A stretch of 64,000 nucleotides of DNA, taken from positions 186,001-250,000 of the forward strand of contig CAVVST010000003.1 in the NCBI GenBank assembly GCA_963750995.1, written 5' to 3'. The stretch is from CAVVST01 sp963750995 (GTDB taxonomy: Bacteria; Acidobacteriota; Vicinamibacteria; Vicinamibacterales; UBA2999). A model generated the notes under the pieces. It ran no database searches, had not been told where the DNA came from, and was given only the letters and a program-made list of their open reading frames with translations. A program made the translations under genes and the position numbers. This document shows positions 35,484 through 43,508 of the stretch, piece by piece; position 1 is the first letter of the stretch; every line of letters begins with the position of its first letter.

Positions 35484-36580
35484 ACCCACCATTCCGCGCC
35501 GATCACGTAGGCAGTCTGCTGCGACCCCCGCATCTCAAGGATGCGCGCCAGCGGTTCAAGCAGAAGCAGATCCCGAAAGACGAGCTGCGCGCCGTCGAAG
35601 ACGACGCGATCCGCGAGGTCGTGCGTCAACAGGAGGCGGTCGGGCTCCAGAGCATCACCGACGGCGAGTTCCGCCGCGAGTTCTTTCACCTCGATTTTCT
35701 CCAGCGGTTGCAGGGCGTGACGACGTCGGCCGGCGTCGGCGCGAAGTTTCACACGCGCGAAGGCGAGATCGATTTCGCGCCGCCCCGCGTGACCGTCACC
35801 GGCAAGCTGCGCCACGTGCAGGACATCCAGACGGCCGACTTCCAGTTTCTGCAATCGGTGACCACCAGGACGCCGAAGGTCGCGATCCCCTCGCCCACCA
35901 TGGTGCACTTCCGCGGGGGGCGCAAAGGCATCGACATCACGGCCTACCCCGACCTCGATGAGTTCTTCGAAGATCTGGCGCAGGTCTACCGCGACGAAGT
36001 CGCCTCACTCTACGCAGCCGGGTGCCGCTACATCCAGTTCGACGACACCAACCTGGCCTACCTCTGCGACGAGCAGCAGCGGGCGCAGGCAAAGGCGCGG
36101 GGCGACGACCCGAACCAGCTGCCGCATGCCTACGCGGCGCTGATCAATGCGGTGATCGATGGCCGGCCGAACGATCTGACGGTTGCGGTGCATCTCTGTC
36201 GCGGCAACATGCAGAGCGCGTGGGTTGCCGAAGGAGGGTACGAGCCTGTCGCCGACGCCCTGTTCAATGAACTGCACGTCGATGCGTACTTTCTCGAGTA
36301 CGACGATGCGCGATCGGGGGGATTCGAGCCGCTGCGGTTCGTGCCCGACGGCAAGGTGGTCGTGCTCGGCCTGATGACGACAAAAGTCGCCGAGATCGAA
36401 CCGGTAAATGACCTGGCCCGCCGGATCGAGGAGGCGACCCGCTACGTACCGCTCGAACGGCTGTGCGTGAGCCCGCAGTGCGGCTTCTCGAGCACGGTGC
36501 ACGGCAATCAGATTACCGAGGCGGATCAGTGGGCCAAGCTCGAGCGGCTGCTCGAGCTGACCCGCCAGGTCTGGAGATGA
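35480..36580 (+). CDS. MetE C-terminal-like (YxjG-type) cobalamin-independent methyltransferase
   Basis: A 366-residue TIM barrel equivalent to the C-terminal half of MetE. R-A-D-H-V-G-S-L-L-R-P at the N-terminus and T-D-G-E-F-R-R near residue 60 are diagnostic. Zinc ligands are recognisable: H and C of V-H-L-C-R-G-N (about 237-239), E of F-L-E-Y-D-D (about 275) and C of S-P-Q-C-G-F (about 337). Stand-alone forms transfer methyl groups between varied donors and thiols or homocysteine. It is coupled by 4-bp overlaps to the dioxygenase before it and the secreted protein after it. Placement next to ring cleavage raises a possible role with O-methyl aromatics, which is speculative. Confidence 0.88.
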   Translation: MNPPFRADHVGSLLRPPHLKDARQRFKQKQIPKDELRAVEDDAIREVVRQQEAVGLQSITDGEFRREFFHLDFLQRLQGVTTSAGVGAKFHTREGEIDFAPPRVTVTGKLRHVQDIQTADFQFLQSVTTRTPKVAIPSPTMVHFRGGRKGIDITAYPDLDEFFEDLAQVYRDEVASLYAAGCRYIQFDDTNLAYLCDEQQRAQAKARGDDPNQLPHAYAALINAVIDGRPNDLTVAVHLCRGNMQSAWVAEGGYEPVADALFNELHVDAYFLEYDDARSGGFEPLRFVPDGKVVVLGLMTTKVAEIEPVNDLARRIEEATRYVPLERLCVSPQCGFSSTVHGNQITEADQWAKLERLLELTRQVWR

Positions 36581-37275
36581 TCGCGATTCGGTCGTCCGTT
36601 GGAACAACTGCCGCCTGTCTCCTCTCTTTGGTGGCGGTCGCGCAACCTGGCGAGGCGCAGCAGCTCAGAATTGAGAGCGCGTACCCCCGCCAACTGCCAC
36701 CGGGTCAGACCACTGTGATTCAGGTGGCCATTTCAAGCCGCGACCCCATCCAGACTGCCGAAATCTCTCCGGCGCAGGGCCTCAGGGTGTCACGGATTCA
36801 GCAGCGCGAAAGCGCTCAGGGTGCGCTCACCTGGTCTGAGCTGACGATAGATGTAGCCCAGGATGCGGCGCCTGGGACGCGCACGCTCGTGCTGGTAATG
36901 CCGCTGCCGACGGGGCGCACGGCGCCGCTGCCCCTGACGGTGCCGACGCACGCACCGAGCGTTGGCGACCTGCGTGTACTCTCGGCGTCATCAACGCAGG
37001 CAACGCTCGAATTGCAGCTGGCGGCGTCCGACGCCTCCGGCGATCTCAGCGAGCGGCCGTACGTCTGGTTCAGCCTTGGCTGCGGCGTCGAGCCGCTCGT
37101 CGGGGTTGTCCGCGGTCGAGTGACGCCGCAAAGTGCCGGGAACATCTTCGTCCGGGCGAGCCTCCCCAGCCCGCGCGCGCCAGCCAGCGGGACGTGCGAT
37201 CTGCAGGTGAGGCTCACCGACTCCGCAGGTATCGAGAGCAACACCTTGAAGACAACCGTCACCTTCAGGCCCTGA
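36577..37275 (+). CDS. Secreted protein of unknown function
   Basis: The start ATG at 36577 overlaps the previous stop (ATGA). The 232-residue protein has a signal peptide (residues 1-24, ending P-G-E-A-Q-Q), then beta-rich sequence of immunoglobulin-like character: R-I-E-S-A-Y-P-R-Q-L-P-P-G-Q-T-T-V-I-Q-V-A-I at the start, V-R-L-T-D-S-A-G-I-E-S-N at the end. Two cysteines (about residues 169 and 210) may form a disulfide. It is the third gene of the dioxygenase operon, though its role there is unclear. Confidence 0.7.
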   Translation: MIAIRSSVGTTAACLLSLVAVAQPGEAQQLRIESAYPRQLPPGQTTVIQVAISSRDPIQTAEISPAQGLRVSRIQQRESAQGALTWSELTIDVAQDAAPGTRTLVLVMPLPTGRTAPLPLTVPTHAPSVGDLRVLSASSTQATLELQLAASDASGDLSERPYVWFSLGCGVEPLVGVVRGRVTPQSAGNIFVRASLPSPRAPASGTCDLQVRLTDSAGIESNTLKTTVTFRP

Positions 37276-37312
37276 AAGCCGCGGTGCCGAACCGTTTGAG
37301 GAGGAATCCCTC

Positions 37313-37996
37313 ATGCGCACGCACTTGATCCCTCTCATGTCGGCGACCTTGGTACTCTCGCTGGGGCAACCTTCGTTCGCGCAGGAATGGGTGGAGGTTA
37401 CGAGCCAGGAGGAACGCCTTTCCCTCGTCTTCCCTGGTCCACCCCAGGTCACCGAGACCCCATGGGTATCGCAGTTCGGCGCTATCCTGCCAGCGCGGGT
37501 CTACCGCGTGGCGCGTGGGCAGAGCCACTACTCAGCGACGGTGGTCGACTACAACCCGATCGAGCGCCTGCTCGTCGAGCGGTCCCGGTCCTGCCCACCG
37601 GGCACCAACACCTGTCAGGGCATCCCGGACTGGGGCATCGGCTATTGGAAGACCGACATGCGCGGCGCGCTCCTGTATGCCTTGTCGAAGTTCCTGGAAC
37701 GCGATGCGAAGGCCACGTCCGTGATCTGGAACGGCATTGCGCTGGTCCAGGGGCTGGAACTGCGGCTGACCAACACGGCCGACCAGTCGCGCACCTTCGC
37801 GTCGATCTACATGCACGAGAACCGGCTCGTGATCATGGAGGCGACGGTGCCTCGTGGCGACCCGCCGCCGGTGGCCTTCAACGAGTCGCTCAACTGGCTC
37901 GACGAACAGGGCCGGGCGGTCCGCTACGTCTCAACCTACGTCAATATGCCGGACGTGCCCAAGCCCGCACCGCGCGGTGCGCCACCGGCGCAGTGA
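37313..37996 (+). CDS. Secreted hypothetical protein
   Basis: A 227-residue protein with a signal peptide (M-R-T-H-L-I-P-L-M-S-A-T-L-V-L-S ... S-F-A-Q) and GAGGAGG upstream. The mature N-terminus W-V-E-V-T-S-Q-E-E-R-L-S-L-V-F-P-G-P-P is typical of a group of exported alpha-beta proteins of unknown role. Two cysteines at about 95 and 101 (R-S-C-P-P-G-T-N-T-C) lie close enough for a disulfide. The C-terminus is proline-rich and low-complexity. No relatives in the window. Confidence 0.72.
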   Translation: MRTHLIPLMSATLVLSLGQPSFAQEWVEVTSQEERLSLVFPGPPQVTETPWVSQFGAILPARVYRVARGQSHYSATVVDYNPIERLLVERSRSCPPGTNTCQGIPDWGIGYWKTDMRGALLYALSKFLERDAKATSVIWNGIALVQGLELRLTNTADQSRTFASIYMHENRLVIMEATVPRGDPPPVAFNESLNWLDEQGRAVRYVSTYVNMPDVPKPAPRGAPPAQ

Positions 37997-38009
37997 TCAA
38001 CCTTATGTG

Positions 38010-38393
38010 CTACCGGCGTTTTGCGGCCTCGTAGATGCTGGCCGATCCGCCGCCGATCGCCGCGCCGATGAGCGCGCCCTTCTTGCCATTGAGCACTGCC
38101 CCGACCCCGGCGCCGGTCGCGGCCCCTCCGGCGATCATCAGGGCGGACTTCGTCTTCGAGCGCTCTGGCGTGCGCTCGACGTACTGCTCCGTCGAACGCC
38201 GTGCGACGGTACGAGACGTCCCGTACGTCGCCGGACGCGCCTGCCCCACGCGGTCGTTGTCGCAGCGGGCGACGACCGAAGGCTGACCGTCGCTCGCATA
38301 TCTGTAACCCTGCGCCGAACTGACGGCCGGCGCGCCCAGCGTTCCCACGACGACGAGACCGACGGCGGCGATCTTCACGCTATTCCAAACCAT
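38010..38393 (-). CDS. Glycine-zipper envelope protein
   Basis: The start is ATG at 38393 with GAGAGGAG upstream. The 127-residue protein has a signal peptide (V-G-L-V-V-V-G-T-L-G-A-P-A-V-S-S-A) and a charged middle. The C-terminal glycine zipper M-I-A-G-G-A-A-T-G-A-G-V-G-A-V-L, followed by A-L-I-G-A-A-I-G-G-G, is like the YMGG/Gly-zipper family of membrane-associated proteins. Probably associated with the outer or inner membrane. Convergent with the preceding secreted gene. Confidence 0.75.
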   Translation of the reverse strand: MVWNSVKIAAVGLVVVGTLGAPAVSSAQGYRYASDGQPSVVARCDNDRVGQARPATYGTSRTVARRSTEQYVERTPERSKTKSALMIAGGAATGAGVGAVLNGKKGALIGAAIGGGSASIYEAAKRR

Positions 38394-38611
38394 GGCATCC
38401 ACTCCTCTCGCGCACGAGCCTTGACGACTCCGATCGCGCGGTGAGACAGACGCGGCACCTGCCTCGGCGTTCTCCAAGGAAGGTGCCAGTCTCATGATCT
38501 GCGGCGAATGGCGGGAATGACAGCGAATCGGCGAAGGCTCGCGCCGCGCCTGTACTGGTGAGCGGAATACGGATGAGCCCGGCTGGGGACGCGCGACGAA
38601 GTGACCTGCGC

Positions 38612-40762
38612 CTAGTTCACCGTCCGGCCACCCTTACGTTTCGGAGGCCCGCTGCTGGTGATTTCGTCGAGCTGTGCAACGACGGCGGCGAGACCAGGAT
38701 CGAAGAAATCTGCGGCCCGTTCGCCCCGCCGACGCATTTTCTTCCGGTTCTTCTCGGCGACTGCAGGGTCCGTCTCGGCGGCTTCGACTTCCACAACCAC
38801 CGGCGCGGCCTTGGCCTCCGTTTCACGCGTGGCCTCTCCAGGCCCGTTCGTGGCCTGGAAACGCAGACCGGCCGCACGCGCTACCTCGGCGGCCCGGGCC
38901 GCTTCCGCGGCTGCGAGCTCCTCCGCGGCCCTGGCGGCGGTGGCAGCACGGGAGGCCTCTCCCGCCGCGCGGTGCGCTTCGGCGGCTCGCCCCTCGGCCG
39001 CAACCCGCGCGGCTTCCTGGGCTGCGCGAATCTCCTGGTTCGCTTTCGCTTCCGCGGCCGCCCTCGCCGTCTCGGCGACGACGCGGCGCTCTTCGGCAGC
39101 ATGTGCGTCGGCGAGCGCTTTCGCGCGCCGTTCTTCGGCCGCCTTGGCCGAAGCCGCGGCCTTCGCCGCGCCCAGTTCCTCCGTGATGCGTGCGTCGGCC
39201 GCCGCCTGCGTGGCCTGCTCGGCGGCGGTCCGCCGTGCCTCGACCTTCCTGGCTTCGACGACGGCCCTGGCCGCGCGCTGCTCTTCGGCGATGCGGACGT
39301 CGGTGGCAGCCTGCGCAGCCTGCTCGGCGGCGTGCTGTTGCTTGACGGCCCTGGAATCCGCCGCCGCCCACGCGGCTTCGGCGGCCGCCAGGCGTGCCTC
39401 CGCCTTCCTGGCTTCGACGGCAGCCTTCGCGGCGCGCTGCTCTTCAGCGATGCGTACGTCGCTGGCCGCCTGCGCGGCCTGCTCGGCGGCACGCTGCTGC
39501 TTGACGGCCTTGGCTTCCGCCGCCGCCCACGCGGTTTCGGCGGCCGTCAGGCGTGCCTCCGCCTTCCTGGCTTCGGTCGCGGCCTTCGCCGCGCGCTCTT
39601 CTTCCGCAATTCGTACATCGGTGGCAGCGTGCGCCGCTTGCTCGGCGGCTCGCTGCTGCTTCACGGCGCTGGCCTGCGACGCGGCGACCGCAGTTTCGGC
39701 GGCGGCGCGGCGTTCCTCGGCGGCATCCGCTTCCGCAGCAGCTCTTTCGGCCCGTTGCTCTTCGGCGACTCGCGCATCAGCTGCAGCGTGCGCCGCCTGC
39801 TCGGTGGCTCGCAGCCGATCGATGGCTTTCTCCTCGGCCTCGGCCCACGCCGCTTCGGCCGCAGTCAGACGCGCCTCGGCCTTCCTCGCGTCGGCCGCGG
39901 CCTTCGCCGCGCGCTGCTCTTCGGCGATTCGTGTTTCAGCGGCAGCCTGGGCGGCAAGCTCGGCGACACGGTGCTGATCGAAGACTCCGGCCTCCGCCGT
40001 GGCCCACCCGGCCTGGGCGGCTGCCAGACGATCCTCGGCTCTCTGTGCTTCGGCCGCCACTTTCGCGGCGCGCTCTTCTTCCGCAGCCCGCATTTCGGCG
40101 GCGACCTGCGCCGCCTGCTCGGCGTCACGCTGCTGATTGACAGCCTTGGTCTCCGCGGCGGCGACCGCGGCCTCAGCGGCGGCGAGCGCCGCTTCGATCG
40201 CGGCAAGCCGCTCTTCGGCCGCCGCAGCTTCGGCCAAGGCCCCGGCAGCACGGCGCTCTGCGGCCGCGCGCGCATGGGTGGCGGCCTCGACGTCCCGGTC
40301 TTCGGCGGGTTCAGCCTCCACCACGGCTGCCGCGGGCACGTCCGGAGTCTGGATCAATGCCGCAGCCTGTCGCCTCTCTTCCACAGCGCGTTCGAGGTAT
40401 TCCACGAGCTGTTCACCGAAGACTTCCGGTGCGCAACCCGCCGAGCGCTCTTTGCCTTTGCGCAGCATCGACAGCTTGCCGCGTGGTTTCTTCGCAGCCG
40501 ACGGTGCCAGTATCGGAATCGAGAGCGTTTGCACGTGCGCAGCGGCGGCGCCCAGTTCGCGTAGTCGAATCGTCAGAGCCGTCTCGTCCTGCGCCGACAG
40601 CAGTAAGGGGGTCAGCAGCAGATCGGGTACGCGATTCCGGAGCGCCTCGAGCGCATCGTCGACAGATTGCGCCAGCACGAGTTCTGCCCTGAGCCCCCGC
40701 GCTATGGCCGTGAGCTGGGTGATCTGTTGTCGGTTGTTCTCGATAGCGAGAATCAAAGGCAT
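38612..40762 (-). CDS. Pseudo-receiver protein with long alanine-rich coiled-coil repeats
   Basis: The start is ATG at 40762 (M-P-L-I-L-A-I-E-N-N-R-Q-Q). Residues 1-95 resemble a response-regulator receiver, but the phosphoacceptor aspartate position reads L-L-L-T-P-L-L-L and no acceptor Asp is evident, so it is likely an unphosphorylatable pseudo-receiver. Residues about 160-670 are an Ala/Glu/Arg-rich helix with near-identical units of about 53 residues (A-V-K-Q-Q-R-A-A-E-Q-A-A ... R-I-A-E-E-Q-R-A-A-K), predicted as one long coiled coil. The C-terminus is charged, ending P-P-K-R-K-G-G-R-T-V-N. No membrane helix or signal is seen. It could be a scaffold or cytoskeletal-type protein. Confidence 0.78.
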   Translation of the reverse strand: MPLILAIENNRQQITQLTAIARGLRAELVLAQSVDDALEALRNRVPDLLLTPLLLSAQDETALTIRLRELGAAAAHVQTLSIPILAPSAAKKPRGKLSMLRKGKERSAGCAPEVFGEQLVEYLERAVEERRQAAALIQTPDVPAAAVVEAEPAEDRDVEAATHARAAAERRAAGALAEAAAAEERLAAIEAALAAAEAAVAAAETKAVNQQRDAEQAAQVAAEMRAAEEERAAKVAAEAQRAEDRLAAAQAGWATAEAGVFDQHRVAELAAQAAAETRIAEEQRAAKAAADARKAEARLTAAEAAWAEAEEKAIDRLRATEQAAHAAADARVAEEQRAERAAAEADAAEERRAAAETAVAASQASAVKQQRAAEQAAHAATDVRIAEEERAAKAATEARKAEARLTAAETAWAAAEAKAVKQQRAAEQAAQAASDVRIAEEQRAAKAAVEARKAEARLAAAEAAWAAADSRAVKQQHAAEQAAQAATDVRIAEEQRAARAVVEARKVEARRTAAEQATQAAADARITEELGAAKAAASAKAAEERRAKALADAHAAEERRVVAETARAAAEAKANQEIRAAQEAARVAAEGRAAEAHRAAGEASRAATAARAAEELAAAEAARAAEVARAAGLRFQATNGPGEATRETEAKAAPVVVEVEAAETDPAVAEKNRKKMRRRGERAADFFDPGLAAVVAQLDEITSSGPPKRKGGRTVN
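39190..40190. repeat. Coding repeat region, about 159-bp units
   Basis: Imperfect tandem units of about 159 bp (53 codons) encode the coiled-coil part of the pseudo-receiver protein. The alanine codon bias keeps all six frames open for long distances, which creates false antisense ORFs. Confidence 0.8.
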
Positions 40763-41039
40763 CAGGGAGTGGAGCCGGGGCAAGTCCCATACCACCGCTT
40801 CCGGCGATGTCCCCTTCTAACCGCGCCTGATTCATGTCGACTGCCGAGGGTCCGGAGTTTCGAATCAGTGCGGCCCAGGCGAACGCGACTCAATTCCGCA
40901 TGCCCAGTTACAAGCGTGTCAGTGGCTGCGTGTACCGGTTTGCCCCAGTTCCTACTACACTGTGCCCGTTCACAGGAACCACTGGTCCACGTGACGGACA
41001 CGAAACGCGGGCTTATCGACAAATGTAAAGGAGACCCCG

Positions 41040-42113
41040 ATGGGTAGCAGCACGATCAGCAGGATCCTGATGGGTTTGGTCGCCGTGGCGATAGTGGCCT
41101 CAGAGGCCTTTGCCCAGGCGCCGCCGGCACAGGCGCCGCGTCGATCTATTGAGCAGATTAATGGTGGCGTTTACACCGCGTCGAACAACAACCACCGCAC
41201 CGTCTTCCTGGTTACGCCGGAAGGCATTCTTCTATCGGACCCGATCAACGCCGACTTCGCCAAATGGCTCAAGGCGGAGTTGGCCACGCGTTTCAAGGTT
41301 CCGGTCAGGTATGTCGTCTACAGCCACCACCACTGGGACCACGCTTCCGGCGGCGAAGTCTTCGCCGACACGGCGCGGTTCGTCGGTCATGCCAACATGC
41401 TCTCGCACCTGGCAATGCCGCCGGCGTCCACCACGCTGGCGCAGGTCGTCGGGCAGTATCAGCCGGTGACGAAGTTCGATACCAATGGCAATGGACGGAT
41501 TGAAAAGGCAGAAACGCCCGACGCCTTCCAGCGAGGCCAGTTCGACGCGTTCGACGCGAACAAGGACGGCGTGCTCACTGGCGCTGAGGTTGCACGTGGA
41601 CCCGTGAGCTTCGTGCGCCCGCCCGAAATTACATACAAAGACAAGCATCAGCTCACCCTGGGCGGGAAGCGGGTGGACATCAGCTGGGTTGGCGAGATGA
41701 ATCACTCGAGGGATTCGAGCTTCATAGCGTTTCCCGACGACAGCGTGCTGTTCCTGGTCGACTTCGTGTCGTTCCGGCGGCTTCCCAATCAGGAGATGGA
41801 CTACGAGAACGGGCAGTGGCCGGAGTGGATGGCCGCGATCAAGAAAGGGGAAGCGTTGGCCGGGGGCTTCAAGTTCGTGGCGACCGGCCATGGACCGGTG
41901 GGCACCGTGAAGGACATCACCGCGTGGCGGGTGTACTTCGAGAAGCTCCAGGACCAGGTGGCCGCCGGCATCAAGGCGGGCCAGACGCTGGAACAGATGC
42001 AGCAGAACATCAAGATGGCCGAGTACAGTCAGTGGGACGGCTTCAACTGGGTGCCCCTCAACGTCCTGGGGATGTACCACTTCCTGACGGAGGGCAAGCC
42101 GGCCGCCCGCTAA
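41040..42113 (+). CDS. Exported metallo-beta-lactamase-fold hydrolase with EF-hand insert
   Basis: The start at 41040 has AAAGGAGA upstream. The signal peptide ends A-F-A-Q. The metal motif is H-H-H-W-D-H (about residues 96-101), and the later D of F-L-V-D-F and G-H of A-T-G-H-G-P complete an MBL site. Between strands, residues about 143-186 hold two canonical EF-hand loops, D-T-N-G-N-G-R-I-E and D-A-N-K-D-G-V-L-T, each ending in E. This calcium-binding pair is absent from ordinary MBL-fold proteins. Periplasmic or secreted. Substrate unknown (candidates: lactones, esters, thioesters). Confidence 0.88.
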   Translation: MGSSTISRILMGLVAVAIVASEAFAQAPPAQAPRRSIEQINGGVYTASNNNHRTVFLVTPEGILLSDPINADFAKWLKAELATRFKVPVRYVVYSHHHWDHASGGEVFADTARFVGHANMLSHLAMPPASTTLAQVVGQYQPVTKFDTNGNGRIEKAETPDAFQRGQFDAFDANKDGVLTGAEVARGPVSFVRPPEITYKDKHQLTLGGKRVDISWVGEMNHSRDSSFIAFPDDSVLFLVDFVSFRRLPNQEMDYENGQWPEWMAAIKKGEALAGGFKFVATGHGPVGTVKDITAWRVYFEKLQDQVAAGIKAGQTLEQMQQNIKMAEYSQWDGFNWVPLNVLGMYHFLTEGKPAAR

Positions 42114-42192
42114 GGCTCAATCGTCTGCTCGGTGTCGCTCATCGCATTCGCGACGGGCGGCACCGGACTCGCGCATCAAGCTGCGCTCCGCG

Positions 42193-42696
42193 TCAGTTCG
42201 GACCCGCGGAAAGATACGCGATCAGCGTTTGCCGTTCCGCCGCCGTCAGCGACGCGCCGAGGGTGACCATCTGGTCGAGGATCGTGTTCCAGTCGCCGGA
42301 CGCTGACTTGATGCGCGCCCGCTCGAGGTCATGGCACTGTTGACAACGCCGGGCCAGGATTGCGGTCGCCTCGTCAGCCGCACCTCCTCCCTGGTTGGTC
42401 GCCGCCCTGCCGCCCTGTGGCTGGCCCCGGCCGGTGCCGGTCGCCAGGTAAGCGGTGATCGCGTCGATTTCGTCCGGATACACCTGGGCTCCCCGGCCGA
42501 TCATGCGATAGACCGTGTCTTTCCACTCGTCCGCCGACTTCTTGCGCACCTCCAGCATCCGGTTGAGGCCGATGTGGCACGTGACGCACACCTGGTTGAC
42601 GGCGACCCGCCCCTTCTCGATCTGGGCTTGTGACGGAGCCTGCCCGGCGAGGGCACGCGACGCGACGGCCTGTGTACCAGCTGCCATCCACACCAT
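42193..42696 (-). CDS. Diheme cytochrome c (copy 1), N-terminus possibly clipped
   Basis: Two CxxCH heme motifs: C-V-T-C-H (residues 37-41) and C-Q-Q-C-H (about 117-121), separated by a Gly/Thr/Pro-rich linker. The first module carries K-K-S-A-D-E-W-K-D-T-V-Y-R-M-I-G-R-G-A-Q-V, shared with the diheme gene at 48732. The first usable ATG is 42696. The frame is open further upstream and reads R-W-L-A-A-I-V-S-F-A-L-W-V-A, more signal peptide without a start codon, so the true 5' end may have been lost at the junction near 42740. Periplasmic electron carrier. Confidence 0.82.
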   Translation of the reverse strand: MVWMAAGTQAVASRALAGQAPSQAQIEKGRVAVNQVCVTCHIGLNRMLEVRKKSADEWKDTVYRMIGRGAQVYPDEIDAITAYLATGTGRGQPQGGRAATNQGGGAADEATAILARRCQQCHDLERARIKSASGDWNTILDQMVTLGASLTAAERQTLIAYLSAGPN

Positions 42697-42743
42697 GGCA
42701 ACCCAGAGCGCGAACGAGACGATGGCAGCCAGCCAGCGAGGTG

Positions 42744-43075
42744 GGAGATTCGATCGGCTGGTGGGAGGGCGACACGCTCGTGGTGGACACCACCTTCAAC
42801 GGCAAGACGCGGATGGCGCTCGGTGGCGATTATTACAGCGCGAACGCGCACGTCGTCGAGCGCTTTACTATGAAGGATTCCGAAACCATCACCTGGACGA
42901 TGACGGTGACCGACCCCACCGTGTTCACGCGGCCCTGGACGTTCACGACGGCCGCGCCGATGGCGCGCCAGCGCGAGGGCAGCAACGACTGGAACCGCGC
43001 GTTACGACTGCTGGATCCCGCCTGGGAGTACGACTGTCACGAGGGGAATGTCGTGCTCAAGCACATGCAGAACGT
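42744..43075 (+). pseudogene. Truncated G-D-T-L-V-x-D family fragment
   Basis: No 5' part: the reading begins at I-G-W-W-E-G-D-T-L-V-V-D-T-T-F-N-G-K-T-R-M-A-L and ends at N-V-V-L-K-H-M-Q-N. It matches the C-terminal third of the intact gene at 53665-54615 almost residue for residue. The last residues of the family are lost where the frame runs into the reversed gene at 43078. Confidence 0.85.
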
Positions 43076-43077
43076 CG

Positions 43078-43354
43078 GCGCCTCGACGGTCACCCGGCTG
43101 CCATCGAGCTTGTAGACGGCCGCGAATGGTGATTGCCGCACGCTGCTGCGCTTCACCGAGAGCTCGGTCGGCGACTGGGCGACGACCATCTGGCTCGGAA
43201 AGGGCACGTCGGCCCCGTTCCCCGCGACTTCCGGCCCGCTCTTGTCGTAATTGAGCACCCAGGTTCCGCTGAGATCAGGCCTGCCCTCGGCGAGCGACCC
43301 CGGGGACGCCGCCAGCCCGAGGGTGGCGGCCAACATAATCAGCGCTCGATTCAT
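43078..43354 (-). pseudogene. Secreted lipocalin-like protein, 3' half deleted
   Basis: The start at 43354 gives a signal peptide, then R-P-D-L-S-G-T-W-V-L-N-Y-D-K-S-G and N-G-A-D-V-P-F-P-S-Q-M-V-V. It is clearly homologous to the intact gene at 54646-55143, but the homology stops at V-Y-K-L-D-G-S-R-V-T-V. The remaining frame runs antisense through the fragment at 42744 to a stop at 43037. The missing 70 residues suggest loss of function. Confidence 0.8.
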
Positions 43355-43508
43355 GGAGCCCCTCCACACAGCGCCGTAAGTCTAGACCCTGCCCCACTTG
43401 CAGACTTGACTCCTGCGCGGATCCTCTGTATCAGGGTGGTGCCGCGAAACGGCTCATGCGACATACTTGACGGTTCCGGCGGAGGAAGGATCTGAACGGA
43501 GGATAGTC

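Noticed and set aside
38558..40564. 668-residue plus-strand ORF (and a 439-residue one at 38658)
   Set aside because: Antisense of the alanine-rich repeat gene. The codon bias of the repeat opens every frame, and the product is Gly/Arg/Ser or Ala/Ser noise without a plausible start context.
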